Part shown: positions 7,737 through 16,435 of the stretch, one piece after another
How positions within the stretch are numbered: position 1 is the stretch's first letter
Layout: every line of letters begins with the position of its first letter
From: CAYFQB01 sp964345225
Lineage (GTDB): Bacteria > Nitrospirota > Thermodesulfovibrionia > Thermodesulfovibrionales > UBA6898
Assembly: GCA_964345225.1 (NCBI GenBank)
Contig: CAYFQB010000045.1
Coordinates: forward strand, 1 to 21,045
Direction of reading: 5' to 3'
DNA length: 21,045 nucleotides
Notes under the pieces: generated by a model
Seen by the model: only the letters and a program-made list of their open reading frames with translations
Databases searched by the model: none
What the model was told of the DNA's origin: nothing
Program-made: the position numbers and the translations under genes

Positions 7737-9218
7737 ATGATTAGATCATACGCTGGTGTATTGCTTTTCCTTGTGGCTGCTTCGGTTGTAGCACTTCTGA
7801 GTTCATGGCAGATTTCACTTCATGTGCTACCAGATGTTTATGGCCAATATAGCCTTTATCTGTCAATAGTAGGATTTGCTGTGATGTTTTTTATAAGCTG
7901 GCCGAATGCTGCACTACTGCGGTTTGGGAGGGAGGAGTGGAATCAACGAAAAAGCCTTGGCAAGACACTATCTACAAGATTGGTTCTATATACAGCAGGG
8001 GTTGGCAGTGTGCTTGTTATAGCATTTTTATTAAATTCTTCTGCAACCAGATTTCTGGACATGACAGAAAGCCCCTTTTCCCTCATTGCTGCTGGAATTA
8101 TTTTAGCACCTTTGGCTGAAATAGGGATTTATGCGAATCAGGCAACCGGCAGACCGATATCTTACGGGTTAACCCCCCTAATAAGCCAGATAATTTTTTT
8201 ATCTGGCATTCTTCTTATTCCTGTATTATATGTTACTGCAGACATAAAGTATTTAATTTTTTGGTTTCTCACAGGAGCGATGTTTTCCGCAGTTACTGCA
8301 ATTATAATCTTACCAAGAAACGTATGGCATAGTTTTCGCCCCGACAGGACTGTTATGAGTAATATCCTTCGCTACTCCTGGGCTTTGCCTTTTGGAGCAA
8401 TAGCTAGCTATACCGTAAACTGGGTGGATGCCTGGGTGATCCGTGCATATATGGATACATTTAATGTAGGCATCTATACATGGGCATATCAGATAACGAT
8501 GATAGGGTCTCTGGCTTTTCCCCCTCTTGCAGTTATTCTGGCGCCTTATATGATAGATGCACGTCTTTCAGGCGACATAGATGAATTGAGTCAACATGGA
8601 TATAGAAGTCTGCGCGTCGTAGTATTAGCTGGAATAGCAGGAACGGTTTTGCTGGGGCTGGTATATCCGGTTCTCTCTACAGTCGTTGGTTCTCACTATA
8701 TGCAAGCATACATGATTATCCTGATATTACTGTCTGCCATTCCTTTTCAGTTACTTGGATATCTCATAACCCCCATTTCTAATGCATTTGAATTCCTGAT
8801 TCCCAGAAAAGTATTAATAAGTATCGGCATCGCCATTTCCAACGTGTTTGGAGATTTGATTCTCGTTCCTCTGATGGGTATCAGCGGTGCTGCTGTTGCA
8901 ACCTGGGGTGTTTTTTTCGTGGGCGGGATTATTCAAGTCTATATAGTAATGAAATATGTGCCTAAAATTTCATTTCCTTCTCTGTTGAGTTTTAGTATCG
9001 GAAGCCTTTTAATGTCGGTGGGTGTATTAGGTATCTGGATGAGCGGGCCGGTAGCAGGCACATTATTGTGTTTTGCTTTAAGTATTACAGCATTGATGGC
9101 AGCACGTCGTATAAGATTATTTTCGGAATCGGATGCCCAATGGCTTGAAGCCCAACCGATTGCAGATATAATAAAAAGACCTCTTGTTTTGTTTGCAAAA
9201 TGGTTAGTGTACTCATAA
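7737..9218 (+). CDS. wzx: Wzx-type oligosaccharide flippase (MATE/MVF-like)
   Basis: A 493-residue, very hydrophobic protein with roughly 12 or more predicted membrane segments, matching the polysaccharide flippase family in length. Typical features are the N-terminal LPDVYGQYSLYLSIVGF, the Arg-rich loop ALLRFGREEWNQ, YSWALPFGAIASYTVNWVDAWVIRAYM in the middle, and YLITPISNAFEFLIPRK with ISGAAVATWG towards the C-terminus. It should move the lipid-linked glycan from the inner to the outer leaflet of the cytoplasmic membrane. The start is the ATG directly after a TAA; a 13-codon frame (7695-7736) in the same phase ends there, and no good ribosome binding site is seen. The 3' end overlaps the next gene by 19 nt, suggesting coupling with the GT-C-like protein. 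Confidence 0.9.
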   Translation: MIRSYAGVLLFLVAASVVALLSSWQISLHVLPDVYGQYSLYLSIVGFAVMFFISWPNAALLRFGREEWNQRKSLGKTLSTRLVLYTAGVGSVLVIAFLLNSSATRFLDMTESPFSLIAAGIILAPLAEIGIYANQATGRPISYGLTPLISQIIFLSGILLIPVLYVTADIKYLIFWFLTGAMFSAVTAIIILPRNVWHSFRPDRTVMSNILRYSWALPFGAIASYTVNWVDAWVIRAYMDTFNVGIYTWAYQITMIGSLAFPPLAVILAPYMIDARLSGDIDELSQHGYRSLRVVVLAGIAGTVLLGLVYPVLSTVVGSHYMQAYMIILILLSAIPFQLLGYLITPISNAFEFLIPRKVLISIGIAISNVFGDLILVPLMGISGAAVATWGVFFVGGIIQVYIVMKYVPKISFPSLLSFSIGSLLMSVGVLGIWMSGPVAGTLLCFALSITALMAARRIRLFSESDAQWLEAQPIADIIKRPLVLFAKWLVYS

Positions 9219-10687
9219 CTTTACCATTAGCATTTTTTTTCCGTTTTTTACCCCATCTTTTTTCCTCAGGGGGCCTTGGGGTTGACCACTGGTACTGGAA
9301 GACTTATATAGAAACCTATCGCAGGGAACGGCGGTTCCCACCTATTCTTCCGCAGTATATCCTTGAGGAATATCAGTGGTATCCGCCATTATTCCCGATG
9401 ACAATGGCTTATTTTCCTGAAAAGATATTTGACAGTTACAGCCACTGGGTTGCGATTATTATTGACCTGCTGCGCATGATGTTGCTTCTCGGTATATTAA
9501 TATGGTGGAGTAAAAGCAGTCCATGGGCTATCGGAATTGCAGGCCTTGTTTACGCTACAATGCCAATTCTGGTTTCCTATAATATTCAGCTAAATCCCCG
9601 CGGGATTGGAGCCTTATTCCTTGACTTATTAATTGTCCTTTTACTTTGGGTTTTTCTATTCAACGGTCCTTTATGGATCTGGGGTGTGATTTTACTTCTT
9701 TCCGGCTTAATTATGTTAACCCACAAAATGACTACCCAGCTTTTCTGGTTTTTATGTATTGGAGCAGGGATATTAACGCGGGATTGGTGGTTTTTTGGCT
9801 TGATTCCAGCATCAATACTGGTTGCCCTTATAATAAGCAAGGGGTTCTACCTTAATGTTGTGCGTGCCCACTGGGACATTGTCTCATTCTGGCACAGGAA
9901 CTGGAGATGGCTCATGGCGCATCCAATCAGGGAATCAACAATATATGGCGAAAAAAGTTATGAGACGCCTAATAAAGTTCATAGAAGAGGCATTAAAGGT
10001 TTTCTTAGGCATTCAGGTGACCTTATTGTTCATAATATATGGGTCTGGGTGCTTATTGCTGTAGCCGTAACTGGAATATTTCCTGCAACAACTCTCACCA
10101 TCCAGTATCAATGGGTTTTCTGGTGGATAGTTCTTATTGCTTTGTTTGGTGTTTTGACACTCTTTTTACCTTTTCTGAAAAGTCTTGGTGCGGGTCAGTT
10201 ATATTTTTATAATGCAGCCTTTCCTACAGCACTTTTGTGGGGTATGATATTCAAGAATGCTACAAAAGATAATCATGTCTTGATAGTTTTTCTCATTGCA
10301 TTGCTTGTAAATATCCTGGTTATTTTACGCTTTTATATCGGATTTAAGCATGCGAAAACTCAAAAAATAGATAAAAACTTTGAAAAAGTCCTTGAATTTC
10401 TAAGCAAATCACCAAAAGGAGTGGTCATGTGCCTTCCTCAAAAGTGGTATGATGTGGTGGCTTATAAAACAGGTCAACCAGTTCTTTACGGAGGTCATGG
10501 CTATGGGTTTAAGCTTTTAGAGCCTGTATTCCCCAGATTGTTGATACCAGTTCAGGAAATAATTGAGAAATACAAAGTGCGATATCTTTTGACGTTAGAC
10601 GGTTATTTAAATGATGAGTTTCAAAGGGATCTTAAAAATTTTAAGTCTTTCGAAAAATTTGGACAATATACAATATTCTGCATGTGA
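9200..10687 (+). CDS. Multispanning GT-C-like membrane protein, candidate polymerase or membrane glycosyltransferase
   Basis: A 495-residue integral membrane protein with about 9-11 hydrophobic segments and a soluble-looking C-terminal part (about 390-495). The first long loop after the N-terminal helix has Asp29-His30 in GLGVDHWYW, acidic residues at 57-58 and YPPLFP at 61-66. This resembles the first extracytoplasmic loop of GT-C enzymes, where an Asp or Glu is catalytic and a Y-P-P motif is common. GT-C enzymes use polyprenyl-phosphate sugars outside the membrane. No other Wzy-like protein is visible in the window, so this could be the polymerase, a ligase or a branching glycosyltransferase. 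The start overlaps the flippase by 19 nt. The membrane nature is certain; the GT-C assignment is moderate and the exact role is inference. Confidence 0.72.
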   Translation: MVSVLITLPLAFFFRFLPHLFSSGGLGVDHWYWKTYIETYRRERRFPPILPQYILEEYQWYPPLFPMTMAYFPEKIFDSYSHWVAIIIDLLRMMLLLGILIWWSKSSPWAIGIAGLVYATMPILVSYNIQLNPRGIGALFLDLLIVLLLWVFLFNGPLWIWGVILLLSGLIMLTHKMTTQLFWFLCIGAGILTRDWWFFGLIPASILVALIISKGFYLNVVRAHWDIVSFWHRNWRWLMAHPIRESTIYGEKSYETPNKVHRRGIKGFLRHSGDLIVHNIWVWVLIAVAVTGIFPATTLTIQYQWVFWWIVLIALFGVLTLFLPFLKSLGAGQLYFYNAAFPTALLWGMIFKNATKDNHVLIVFLIALLVNILVILRFYIGFKHAKTQKIDKNFEKVLEFLSKSPKGVVMCLPQKWYDVVAYKTGQPVLYGGHGYGFKLLEPVFPRLLIPVQEIIEKYKVRYLLTLDGYLNDEFQRDLKNFKSFEKFGQYTIFCM

Positions 10688-10801
10688 GCTCTTTTTAAAG
10701 AAAGGATCAGTGAGTTTGTTATTAGGCGATGGTGTCATTTTTCATAATGGATTGGCTTTTTTGTGCATGGCTGAACAACTATTAATTTAAAAGGAATAGC
10801 A

Positions 10802-11755
10802 ATGAAAGAGAAGTTATTGGATATGCTTGTTTGCCCTTACTGCAGTGGCAGTCTTGATCTGAAAACAGACTTGACTGAAGGGACTGAGATTAAGGAAGGA
10901 AGCCTGACTTGCCAGAAGTGTAGCAGAAAATTCCCTGTCACAAAGTTTATCCCAAGATTTGTTGAATCTGATAAATACGTGGACATATTTGGCTTTGAAT
11001 GGAATAAGTTCCATGATGTCCAGATGGATATACTAAACAATACAGATGAATCAGAAAGGACTTTTAAGTGGAAGACAGGTTGGGCACCTGAAGATATAAA
11101 GGGGAGGCTGATTCTTGATGTGGGCTTGGGAGCGGGGAGGTTCGCCGACATTGTTTCTAGATGGGGAGGTGAGGTAGTTGGGATCGATTTAAGTTTTGCA
11201 GTCGATGCTGCTTATAAAAATATTGGACAAAGAAGCAATGTTCATATAATTCAGGCTGATTTATTTTATTTGCCTTTCAAAAAAGGAATTTTTGACAGTA
11301 TTTATTCGATTGGCGTACTGCATCATACGCCAGATACTGAAAAGGCATTTAAATCTATTGTTCAATATATTCACAATAAGGGCGAATTGGTAGTATTTTT
11401 GTATGCTTATGGTCACTACCATTATTTTAGTGATATTTGGCGAAAATTTACTGTAAAACTTCCAATAAAGATAATGTACTATATTTCTAGTATAGCTGTT
11501 CCTTTTTATTATGCTTACAAGGTGCCATTATTCGGGAAGGCTGTTCAATTTTTCTTGCCAATATCGAACTGCAAAAAATGGAAAGGCAGATGGTTAGATA
11601 CGTTCGACTGGTATTCACCTAAATATCAGTGGAAACATACATGGCCAGAGGTATATCGGTGGTTTGAGGAGGAAGGATTTACAGATATAAAACTGCTTGA
11701 TGAACATAGAGAAAGCAGTCTTACACAAATATGCATGAGAGGGAAAAAAGATTGA
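10802..11755 (+). CDS. SAM-dependent methyltransferase with N-terminal Trm112-like zinc ribbon
   Basis: A 317-residue protein. The N-terminus LVCPYCSGSL and LTCQKCSRKFPV supply Cys11, Cys14, Cys37 and Cys40, a four-Cys ribbon of the Trm112/YcaR type, followed by IPRFV and DIFGFEW. The methyltransferase domain has motif I LILDVGLGAGRFA (103-115, with Leu where many relatives have Cys), VVGIDLS, then LPFKKGIFDSIYSIGVLHHTPDTEKAF. A central hydrophobic, Tyr-rich patch (IMYYISSIAVPFYYAY) may contact the membrane or a lipid-linked substrate. The start is well supported: AAGGA at 10791-10795, 6 nt upstream of the ATG. It is flanked by gaps of 114 and 138 nt, so it may be its own cassette. The substrate is unknown. 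Confidence 0.88.
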   Translation: MKEKLLDMLVCPYCSGSLDLKTDLTEGTEIKEGSLTCQKCSRKFPVTKFIPRFVESDKYVDIFGFEWNKFHDVQMDILNNTDESERTFKWKTGWAPEDIKGRLILDVGLGAGRFADIVSRWGGEVVGIDLSFAVDAAYKNIGQRSNVHIIQADLFYLPFKKGIFDSIYSIGVLHHTPDTEKAFKSIVQYIHNKGELVVFLYAYGHYHYFSDIWRKFTVKLPIKIMYYISSIAVPFYYAYKVPLFGKAVQFFLPISNCKKWKGRWLDTFDWYSPKYQWKHTWPEVYRWFEEEGFTDIKLLDEHRESSLTQICMRGKKD

Positions 11756-11893
11756 TAATTATACCCCGATTAGAGGCGCTTATAAAGGTTTTTTATGAAT
11801 TCCGAACAAATAACCCATATTAGTTCAAGCTAACATTAAAAAGTATTCTTTCACTGTATTAGAAATCTGGAATGAAGTAAAAAATAATGACTA
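11756..11893 (+). other. Intergenic gap with a possible SPASM-tail trace
   Basis: These 138 bases contain no full gene. A frame ending just before the next start reads VLEIWNEVKNND and then a stop. It shares the 13 nt ATCTGGAATGAAG with the SPASM tail (EDIWNEE) of the radical SAM gene at 4585. This could be the last remnant of another radical SAM gene, but the match is short and chance cannot be excluded. No promoter or terminator could be assigned. Confidence 0.3.
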
Positions 11894-13039
11894 ATGATCG
11901 ATAAAGTCAACAAAAAACTGATGTTTGTTATTCCCTCGCTTCAAGGTGGTGGAGCAGAGAAGGTTGCTTCCATTATCCTGAAGGAATTCAGCTCTTCGGG
12001 GATAGATGTTGTTCTGGTCTTATTTAGCAAGGAGTATATTTATGAAATATCTGAACAAGTAAAGGTAAAATATCTGGATATAAAACCGAATAAAAACTTT
12101 ATTTATGTAATTTATAAATTTTTTTATATAATTTTTAAATTGTCCAGGATTATAAAAAAGGAAAAACCATATAGAATTCTTAGTTTCCTTGATTATACAA
12201 ATATTGTTGTCATATTAAGTAGTTTTCTTTCCCTCCATATGACAAAAGTAATTATTTCTGTGCGTACATCACCAACATTGTATCTCTATGAGTATTCAAA
12301 AACCTTCTGGAATAATGTAATAACAGTGTTTGTAAAGCTTTTCTATAATAAAGCAGATATGATTATCACAGTTTCGGAATATAGCAAGAAAGATTTGATT
12401 GAAAACTATGGTATAGAGAGGGAAAAGATTGTAATTATATATAATCCTGTTGATATAAATAGAATATATGCTCTATCCGAAGAAGAGGTATCTCATACAT
12501 GGTTTAATGACAATATTCCTGTTATCATATCCGTTGGAAGATTATCAAAAGAAAAAGGTATTGAATATTTACTGAGGGCAATCGCCATAGTAAAGGAGAC
12601 AATATCAGCACGGTTGTTAATTGTGGGTGATGGAGAAGAGAAAAATTATCTTAAGGACATAAGCAGTAAGCTCGGGATTGATCGAGATGTGTATTTTGCT
12701 GGTTTTAAAAAGAATCCGTATAAATTCATGAAAAGATCCACAGTCTTTGTTTTGCCCTCTCTATGTGAAGGGTTTCCGAATGCACTCATAGAAGCAATGA
12801 CTTGTGGTGTGCCCGTAATATCCACTATATACAATCCATCAACGAGTGAAATAATCAAAAATGAAAAAGATGGATTGTTGGTTCCTGTTAAAGATGAGAA
12901 AGCTATTGCTGATGCTATATTAAGGCTTCTAAACGATGAAGAGTTACGAGTAACATTGTCAAAAGGAGCGAGGGAAAAGGTTGAGAATTTCTATGTCGGG
13001 AAAATTATGGACAGGTACAAATCTGTTTTAGATATTTAA
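11894..13039 (+). CDS. GT4 family glycosyltransferase
   Basis: A 381-residue retaining GT-B glycosyltransferase. The N-terminal LMFVIPSLQGGGAEKVASIIL is the glycine-rich acceptor-side loop of group 1 enzymes. The C-terminal half carries VISVGRLSKEKGIEYLLRAI, LLIVGDGEEKNYL, and VLPSLCEGFPNALIEAMTCGVPVIS, which holds a complete EX7E motif (EGFPNALIE) for binding the nucleotide-sugar donor. The C-terminus GLLVPVKDEKAIADAILRLL is typical. It is expected to add one hexose-type sugar to the lipid-linked glycan on the cytoplasmic face; donor and acceptor cannot be read from sequence. There is no strong ribosome binding site; the ATG at 11894 is preferred because it leaves the whole N-terminal strand intact. 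Codon use is more AT-rich than that of the NodU gene behind it. Confidence 0.9.
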   Translation: MIDKVNKKLMFVIPSLQGGGAEKVASIILKEFSSSGIDVVLVLFSKEYIYEISEQVKVKYLDIKPNKNFIYVIYKFFYIIFKLSRIIKKEKPYRILSFLDYTNIVVILSSFLSLHMTKVIISVRTSPTLYLYEYSKTFWNNVITVFVKLFYNKADMIITVSEYSKKDLIENYGIEREKIVIIYNPVDINRIYALSEEEVSHTWFNDNIPVIISVGRLSKEKGIEYLLRAIAIVKETISARLLIVGDGEEKNYLKDISSKLGIDRDVYFAGFKKNPYKFMKRSTVFVLPSLCEGFPNALIEAMTCGVPVISTIYNPSTSEIIKNEKDGLLVPVKDEKAIADAILRLLNDEELRVTLSKGAREKVENFYVGKIMDRYKSVLDI

Positions 13040-13074
13040 TAATAATTCAATAAAAAGAATTCATTAAAAAGACC

Positions 13075-14898
13075 TTGAAGATTCTCGGTATTTCATGTTT
13101 CTACCATGATAGCGCAGCAGCCCTGGTTATTGATGGAGAGATTATTGCTGCTGCTCAGGAAGAACGGTTTACGCGCAAGAAGCACGATCCCGGATTCCCG
13201 AAACACGCAATTGAAAATTGTCTGAAAATTGGAAATATTTCTGTCAGTAATCTGGATTTTGTTGCGTTTTATGATAAACCGTTTATCAAATTCGAGCGCA
13301 TAATAGAGACTGTATTAGCCTATGCTCCAAAGGGATTCAAAATTTTCCTGAGGGCGGTTCCATTATGGATTAAGGATAAACTCTGGATGTCAAGGTTTAT
13401 TCAGAATGAACTTCAAGGATATAAAGGAGAAATTATTTTTACCGAGCATCATGAGTCTCACGCGGCTTCAGCATTTTTCCCTTCGCCATTTGAAAGGGCA
13501 GCGTTTTTAACTGTTGACGGGGTTGGTGAATGGACTACAACCAGTTTTGGAACGGGAAATGCCAATCGTATTGATATGCAGTGTGAATTACATTTTCCAC
13601 ATTCTCTAGGGTTATTATATTCAGCTTTCACATATTATCTCGGATTTAAGGTAAATTCAGGAGAATATAAAGTAATGGGTTTGGCTCCTTATGGTACTCC
13701 CAAATACACCAATTTAATATATGACAATCTAATAGATCTTAAACAGGATGGTTCTTACAGACTTAATATGGAATTTTTTAATTATTGTACCGGTCTTACA
13801 ATGACCAACGGGAAATTTCATAAGTTATTCGGCGGTCCACCCCGCAAGCCCGAAACATCAATTACCCAGGAAGATATGGATATAGCAGCTTCGCTGCAGG
13901 CAATCACAGAAGAAATAATGTTACGAATGGCAAGAAATGTGAAAAAAGAAACGTCTGAAAAGAATCTTTGTCTGGCCGGTGGCGTTTCGCTTAACTGTGT
14001 GGCAAACGGAAAGATATTACGTGAAAATATCTTTGATGATATATGGATCCAGCCTGCAGCTGGTGATGCAGGCGGGGCGCTGGGTGCCGCTTTATTTGTC
14101 TGGTATCAATATCTGGGGAATGAAAGAAGAGTTAGCTCCCGGGATAAACAGAAGGGTTCTTATCTTGGTCCTGTCTTTTCAGATAAGTACATAGAAGATT
14201 TTCTGTCGAACAGGGGGATCCCATTTATTGAATATAAACAGCAAGAACTTCCTGAAATTGTATCTGATATGTTAATCCAGGGCAAGGTTATCGGATGGTT
14301 TAACGAAAGTATGGAATTCGGGCCCCGTGCACTTGGGGCAAGGAGTATACTTGGTGATGCAAGGTCTCCGGAGATGCAATCGATGATGAACCTGAAGATA
14401 AAGTTCAGGGAGTCATTTCGCCCTTTCGCCCCTTCTGTGCTTAGTGACAAGGCACATGAATGGTTTGATATTGACAGGGAAAGTCCTTATATGCTTTTAG
14501 TTGCAGATGTTAAGAGGGACAAACAACGCCAGACTGGTGATGAATTTGAAGTTAAAAAGATTCAGGGACTTGATAAGTTAAAAGTAGTCAGGAGTGATAT
14601 ACCAGCGGTTACTCATGTTGACTATTCTGCACGTATTCAAACAGTGAGAAAAGAAGATAATCCTTTATATTATGAATTGATACGTAAGTTTTATGAAAAG
14701 ACCGGTGTACCGGTGATTATAAACACTTCCTTTAATGTCAGGGGAGAACCGATCGTATGCACTCCCGAAGATGCATATAAATGCTTTATGCGCACCAACA
14801 TGGACTACCTTGTGTTGGGCAATTTTATACTGGATAAGGCAGAACAACCAAAATTCATAGATGATATGGATTGGCAAAAAGAATATGAGCTGGATTAG
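13075..14898 (+). CDS. NodU/CmcH/TobZ family O-carbamoyltransferase
   Basis: A 607-residue full-length carbamoyltransferase. Family enzymes use carbamoyl phosphate and ATP to form carbamoyl-adenylate in a YrdC-like C-terminal domain and transfer the carbamoyl group to a hydroxyl in a Kae1-like N-terminal domain. Seen in order: ILGISCFYHDSAAALV at residues 3-18, HHESHAASAFFPSPFE from residue 125, TVDGVGEW, GEYKVMGLAPYG, LAGGVSLNCVANGKI, AAGDAGGALGAAL, then EFGPRALGARSILGDARS, FRPFAPSVL and INTSFNVRGEPIVC. The start is a TTG; it is preferred because the family begins just before the ILGISC motif and no ATG is available there. In a glycan locus it would carbamoylate a sugar hydroxyl. It overlaps the next gene by 14 nt and heads a four-gene block resembling sxtI-sxtJ-sxtK. 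Confidence 0.95.
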   Translation: MKILGISCFYHDSAAALVIDGEIIAAAQEERFTRKKHDPGFPKHAIENCLKIGNISVSNLDFVAFYDKPFIKFERIIETVLAYAPKGFKIFLRAVPLWIKDKLWMSRFIQNELQGYKGEIIFTEHHESHAASAFFPSPFERAAFLTVDGVGEWTTTSFGTGNANRIDMQCELHFPHSLGLLYSAFTYYLGFKVNSGEYKVMGLAPYGTPKYTNLIYDNLIDLKQDGSYRLNMEFFNYCTGLTMTNGKFHKLFGGPPRKPETSITQEDMDIAASLQAITEEIMLRMARNVKKETSEKNLCLAGGVSLNCVANGKILRENIFDDIWIQPAAGDAGGALGAALFVWYQYLGNERRVSSRDKQKGSYLGPVFSDKYIEDFLSNRGIPFIEYKQQELPEIVSDMLIQGKVIGWFNESMEFGPRALGARSILGDARSPEMQSMMNLKIKFRESFRPFAPSVLSDKAHEWFDIDRESPYMLLVADVKRDKQRQTGDEFEVKKIQGLDKLKVVRSDIPAVTHVDYSARIQTVRKEDNPLYYELIRKFYEKTGVPVIINTSFNVRGEPIVCTPEDAYKCFMRTNMDYLVLGNFILDKAEQPKFIDDMDWQKEYELD

Positions 14899-16000
14899 TG
14901 ATTCAAAAAGAAAAATATTACTAAATCTTGCTGTCGTAATAGTATTTCTTGTATTCATATCCTTTTTTACAGAGATGTATGTCAGATTTTTTACTCCTGT
15001 TGGTATCTATACCAGCTCATATTATGATGACGAGTTAGGCCTAGTTATTACACCAGGAAGCAGGATTATATATAATAAGCTAAGACATACAGTAAGTTAT
15101 GCAAACGAGGATGGTTTTTTGGATATAGATCACAGCACTCATAATGAAAAGGGAAAATTGAGAGTTGCTTTTTTTGGTGATTCATACGTTGAGGCAATGC
15201 AGGTGAAGGTTGAACAGAAGTTCTACAGAGTTTTGCCCGATAAGATAAAAAATAAGGAAATAGAGTATTTTGGTTTTGGAATTAGTGGTCAGGGGATTCT
15301 TGCTTCTTATTTAAACTATAAAAAACAGGACAGGAAATATGACCTGGATATTGTTATTTACGTATTTGTGGAAAATGATCCTGGTGATAATATTTTAATA
15401 ATTGCAAAAAATGACATGCGTCCTTCGGCCAGGCTTATTGAATCGCATCCGGGTTTTGAAGTGGAGAGGACATATAAAAAATATAATTCATTCATATTCA
15501 ATACATTAAGGCATATCAAGAGAACGTCATTGTTGGCAGATCTGATTTTTCAGAGAATTTCCCTTCTTAAGCAGAAAGGTATTATGCTTAAACCTGATGA
15601 AGGTGACAGAGAAATGTCAACCGTGGCAAATGGCAAAATTCCCGATCAGAATGATCTGCCTTCAACCTGGCCTCCCGAGATAAGAGAATATTCAGAAAAG
15701 CTTGCCTTCAATATACTGAGTAAGTGGGCAAAGGATGTTCGGGAAGACGGGAAAAAGCTGGTAGTTTTTTATGTCCCGCGTGGAAACGATGTATTGCTTC
15801 AGAATCATGAAAATAGCGATTCCTGGAAGGCCTGGCTGTCTGTCTCATGTTCTTTGTTAGATATAGAAATAATTGATCCTTCTGAAATGTTTGTCAAATT
15901 GCTAAAAGAAGGTATTAAAGTATATGATGACCATTGGTCTCCTGAAGGCCATATGGCAGTTTCACGAGTTATTGAGGAATGGTTGTATAACTACCTGTAG
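14885..16000 (+). CDS. Membrane-anchored SGNH/GDSL hydrolase-like protein
   Basis: A 371-residue protein. Residues about 9-28 form one N-terminal membrane segment after a short Lys/Arg-rich start, so the rest is probably outside the cytoplasm. Block I is VAFFGDSY, with Ser100 as likely nucleophile; GISGQG gives the block II glycine; VEND resembles block III. Near the C-terminus is DDHWSPEGH (residues 348-356). Its Asp-x-His arrangement resembles the AlgJ/AlgX group of alginate acetylation proteins, but no MBOAT partner is visible. It could remove or transfer acyl or carbamoyl groups on the exported glycan. I chose the ATG at 14885, 14 nt inside the carbamoyltransferase gene; an in-frame ATG at 14861 would add eight residues. 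It ends 1 nt before the SxtJ-like gene, so these are likely co-translated. Confidence 0.82.
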   Translation: MSWISDSKRKILLNLAVVIVFLVFISFFTEMYVRFFTPVGIYTSSYYDDELGLVITPGSRIIYNKLRHTVSYANEDGFLDIDHSTHNEKGKLRVAFFGDSYVEAMQVKVEQKFYRVLPDKIKNKEIEYFGFGISGQGILASYLNYKKQDRKYDLDIVIYVFVENDPGDNILIIAKNDMRPSARLIESHPGFEVERTYKKYNSFIFNTLRHIKRTSLLADLIFQRISLLKQKGIMLKPDEGDREMSTVANGKIPDQNDLPSTWPPEIREYSEKLAFNILSKWAKDVREDGKKLVVFYVPRGNDVLLQNHENSDSWKAWLSVSCSLLDIEIIDPSEMFVKLLKEGIKVYDDHWSPEGHMAVSRVIEEWLYNYL

Positions 16001-16001
16001 G

Positions 16002-16424
16002 ATGAGACACTATTTAAGAGAAGAAATAGAAAAATTAAGAATAGACAACAGAACCCTCCGTAATTTTGGCCTTCTGCTGTGCAGTTTTTTGGCAGTTATA
16101 TCTGTTTACACTTTATGGCATGGTAGTCAGTACTGGAAGTGGATATTGCCGGTGTGCGCAATTTCCCTCTTATTAACGGTAATCTGGCCAAATTCCCTGA
16201 GAAGATTTTATAAATTATGGATGACATTAGCTTTTATACTTGGCTGGGTCATGACACGTTTATTGCTTACTGTAACTTTTTTTGTAATCTTAACACCATT
16301 TGCATTATTATTAAGGATATCTGGCAAGGATATGTTAAGCAGAAAAATCGAAAAAAATCGGGATACCTACTGGATAAAGCACGAAGCAATTACAGATATG
16401 AACCGTTATAAAAAACAGTTTTAA
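16002..16424 (+). CDS. SxtJ-like small membrane protein
   Basis: A 140-residue protein with a charged N-terminus (REEIEKLRIDNRTLRNFG), hydrophobic segments at about 22-40, 47-63 and 73-105, and a basic C-terminal tail with WIKHEAITDMNRYKKQF. Length, topology and position directly after a carbamoyltransferase/SGNH pair and before a DUF5989-like gene fit the SxtJ family, named from the saxitoxin cluster, whose function is unknown. The ATG at 16002 follows the upstream stop by 1 nt (TAGGATG), which argues for translational coupling; an earlier in-frame ATG lies inside the SGNH gene. The stable link to carbamoyltransferases suggests a membrane partner or anchor for carbamoyl transfer; this is inference. 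Confidence 0.8.
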   Translation: MRHYLREEIEKLRIDNRTLRNFGLLLCSFLAVISVYTLWHGSQYWKWILPVCAISLLLTVIWPNSLRRFYKLWMTLAFILGWVMTRLLLTVTFFVILTPFALLLRISGKDMLSRKIEKNRDTYWIKHEAITDMNRYKKQF

Positions 16425-16435
16425 GGGCTGAACAT

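Noticed and set aside
10710..10790. A 26-codon GTG-started frame ending just before the ribosome binding site of the methyltransferase at 10802
   Set aside because: It has a plausible AAAGG upstream but no recognisable family, low information and no support beyond position; it could be chance or a fragment.
14665..14958. Minus-strand open frame of 97 codons across the carbamoyltransferase/SGNH junction
   Set aside because: Lies opposite conserved C-terminal carbamoyltransferase motifs and has no ribosome binding site or family resemblance.
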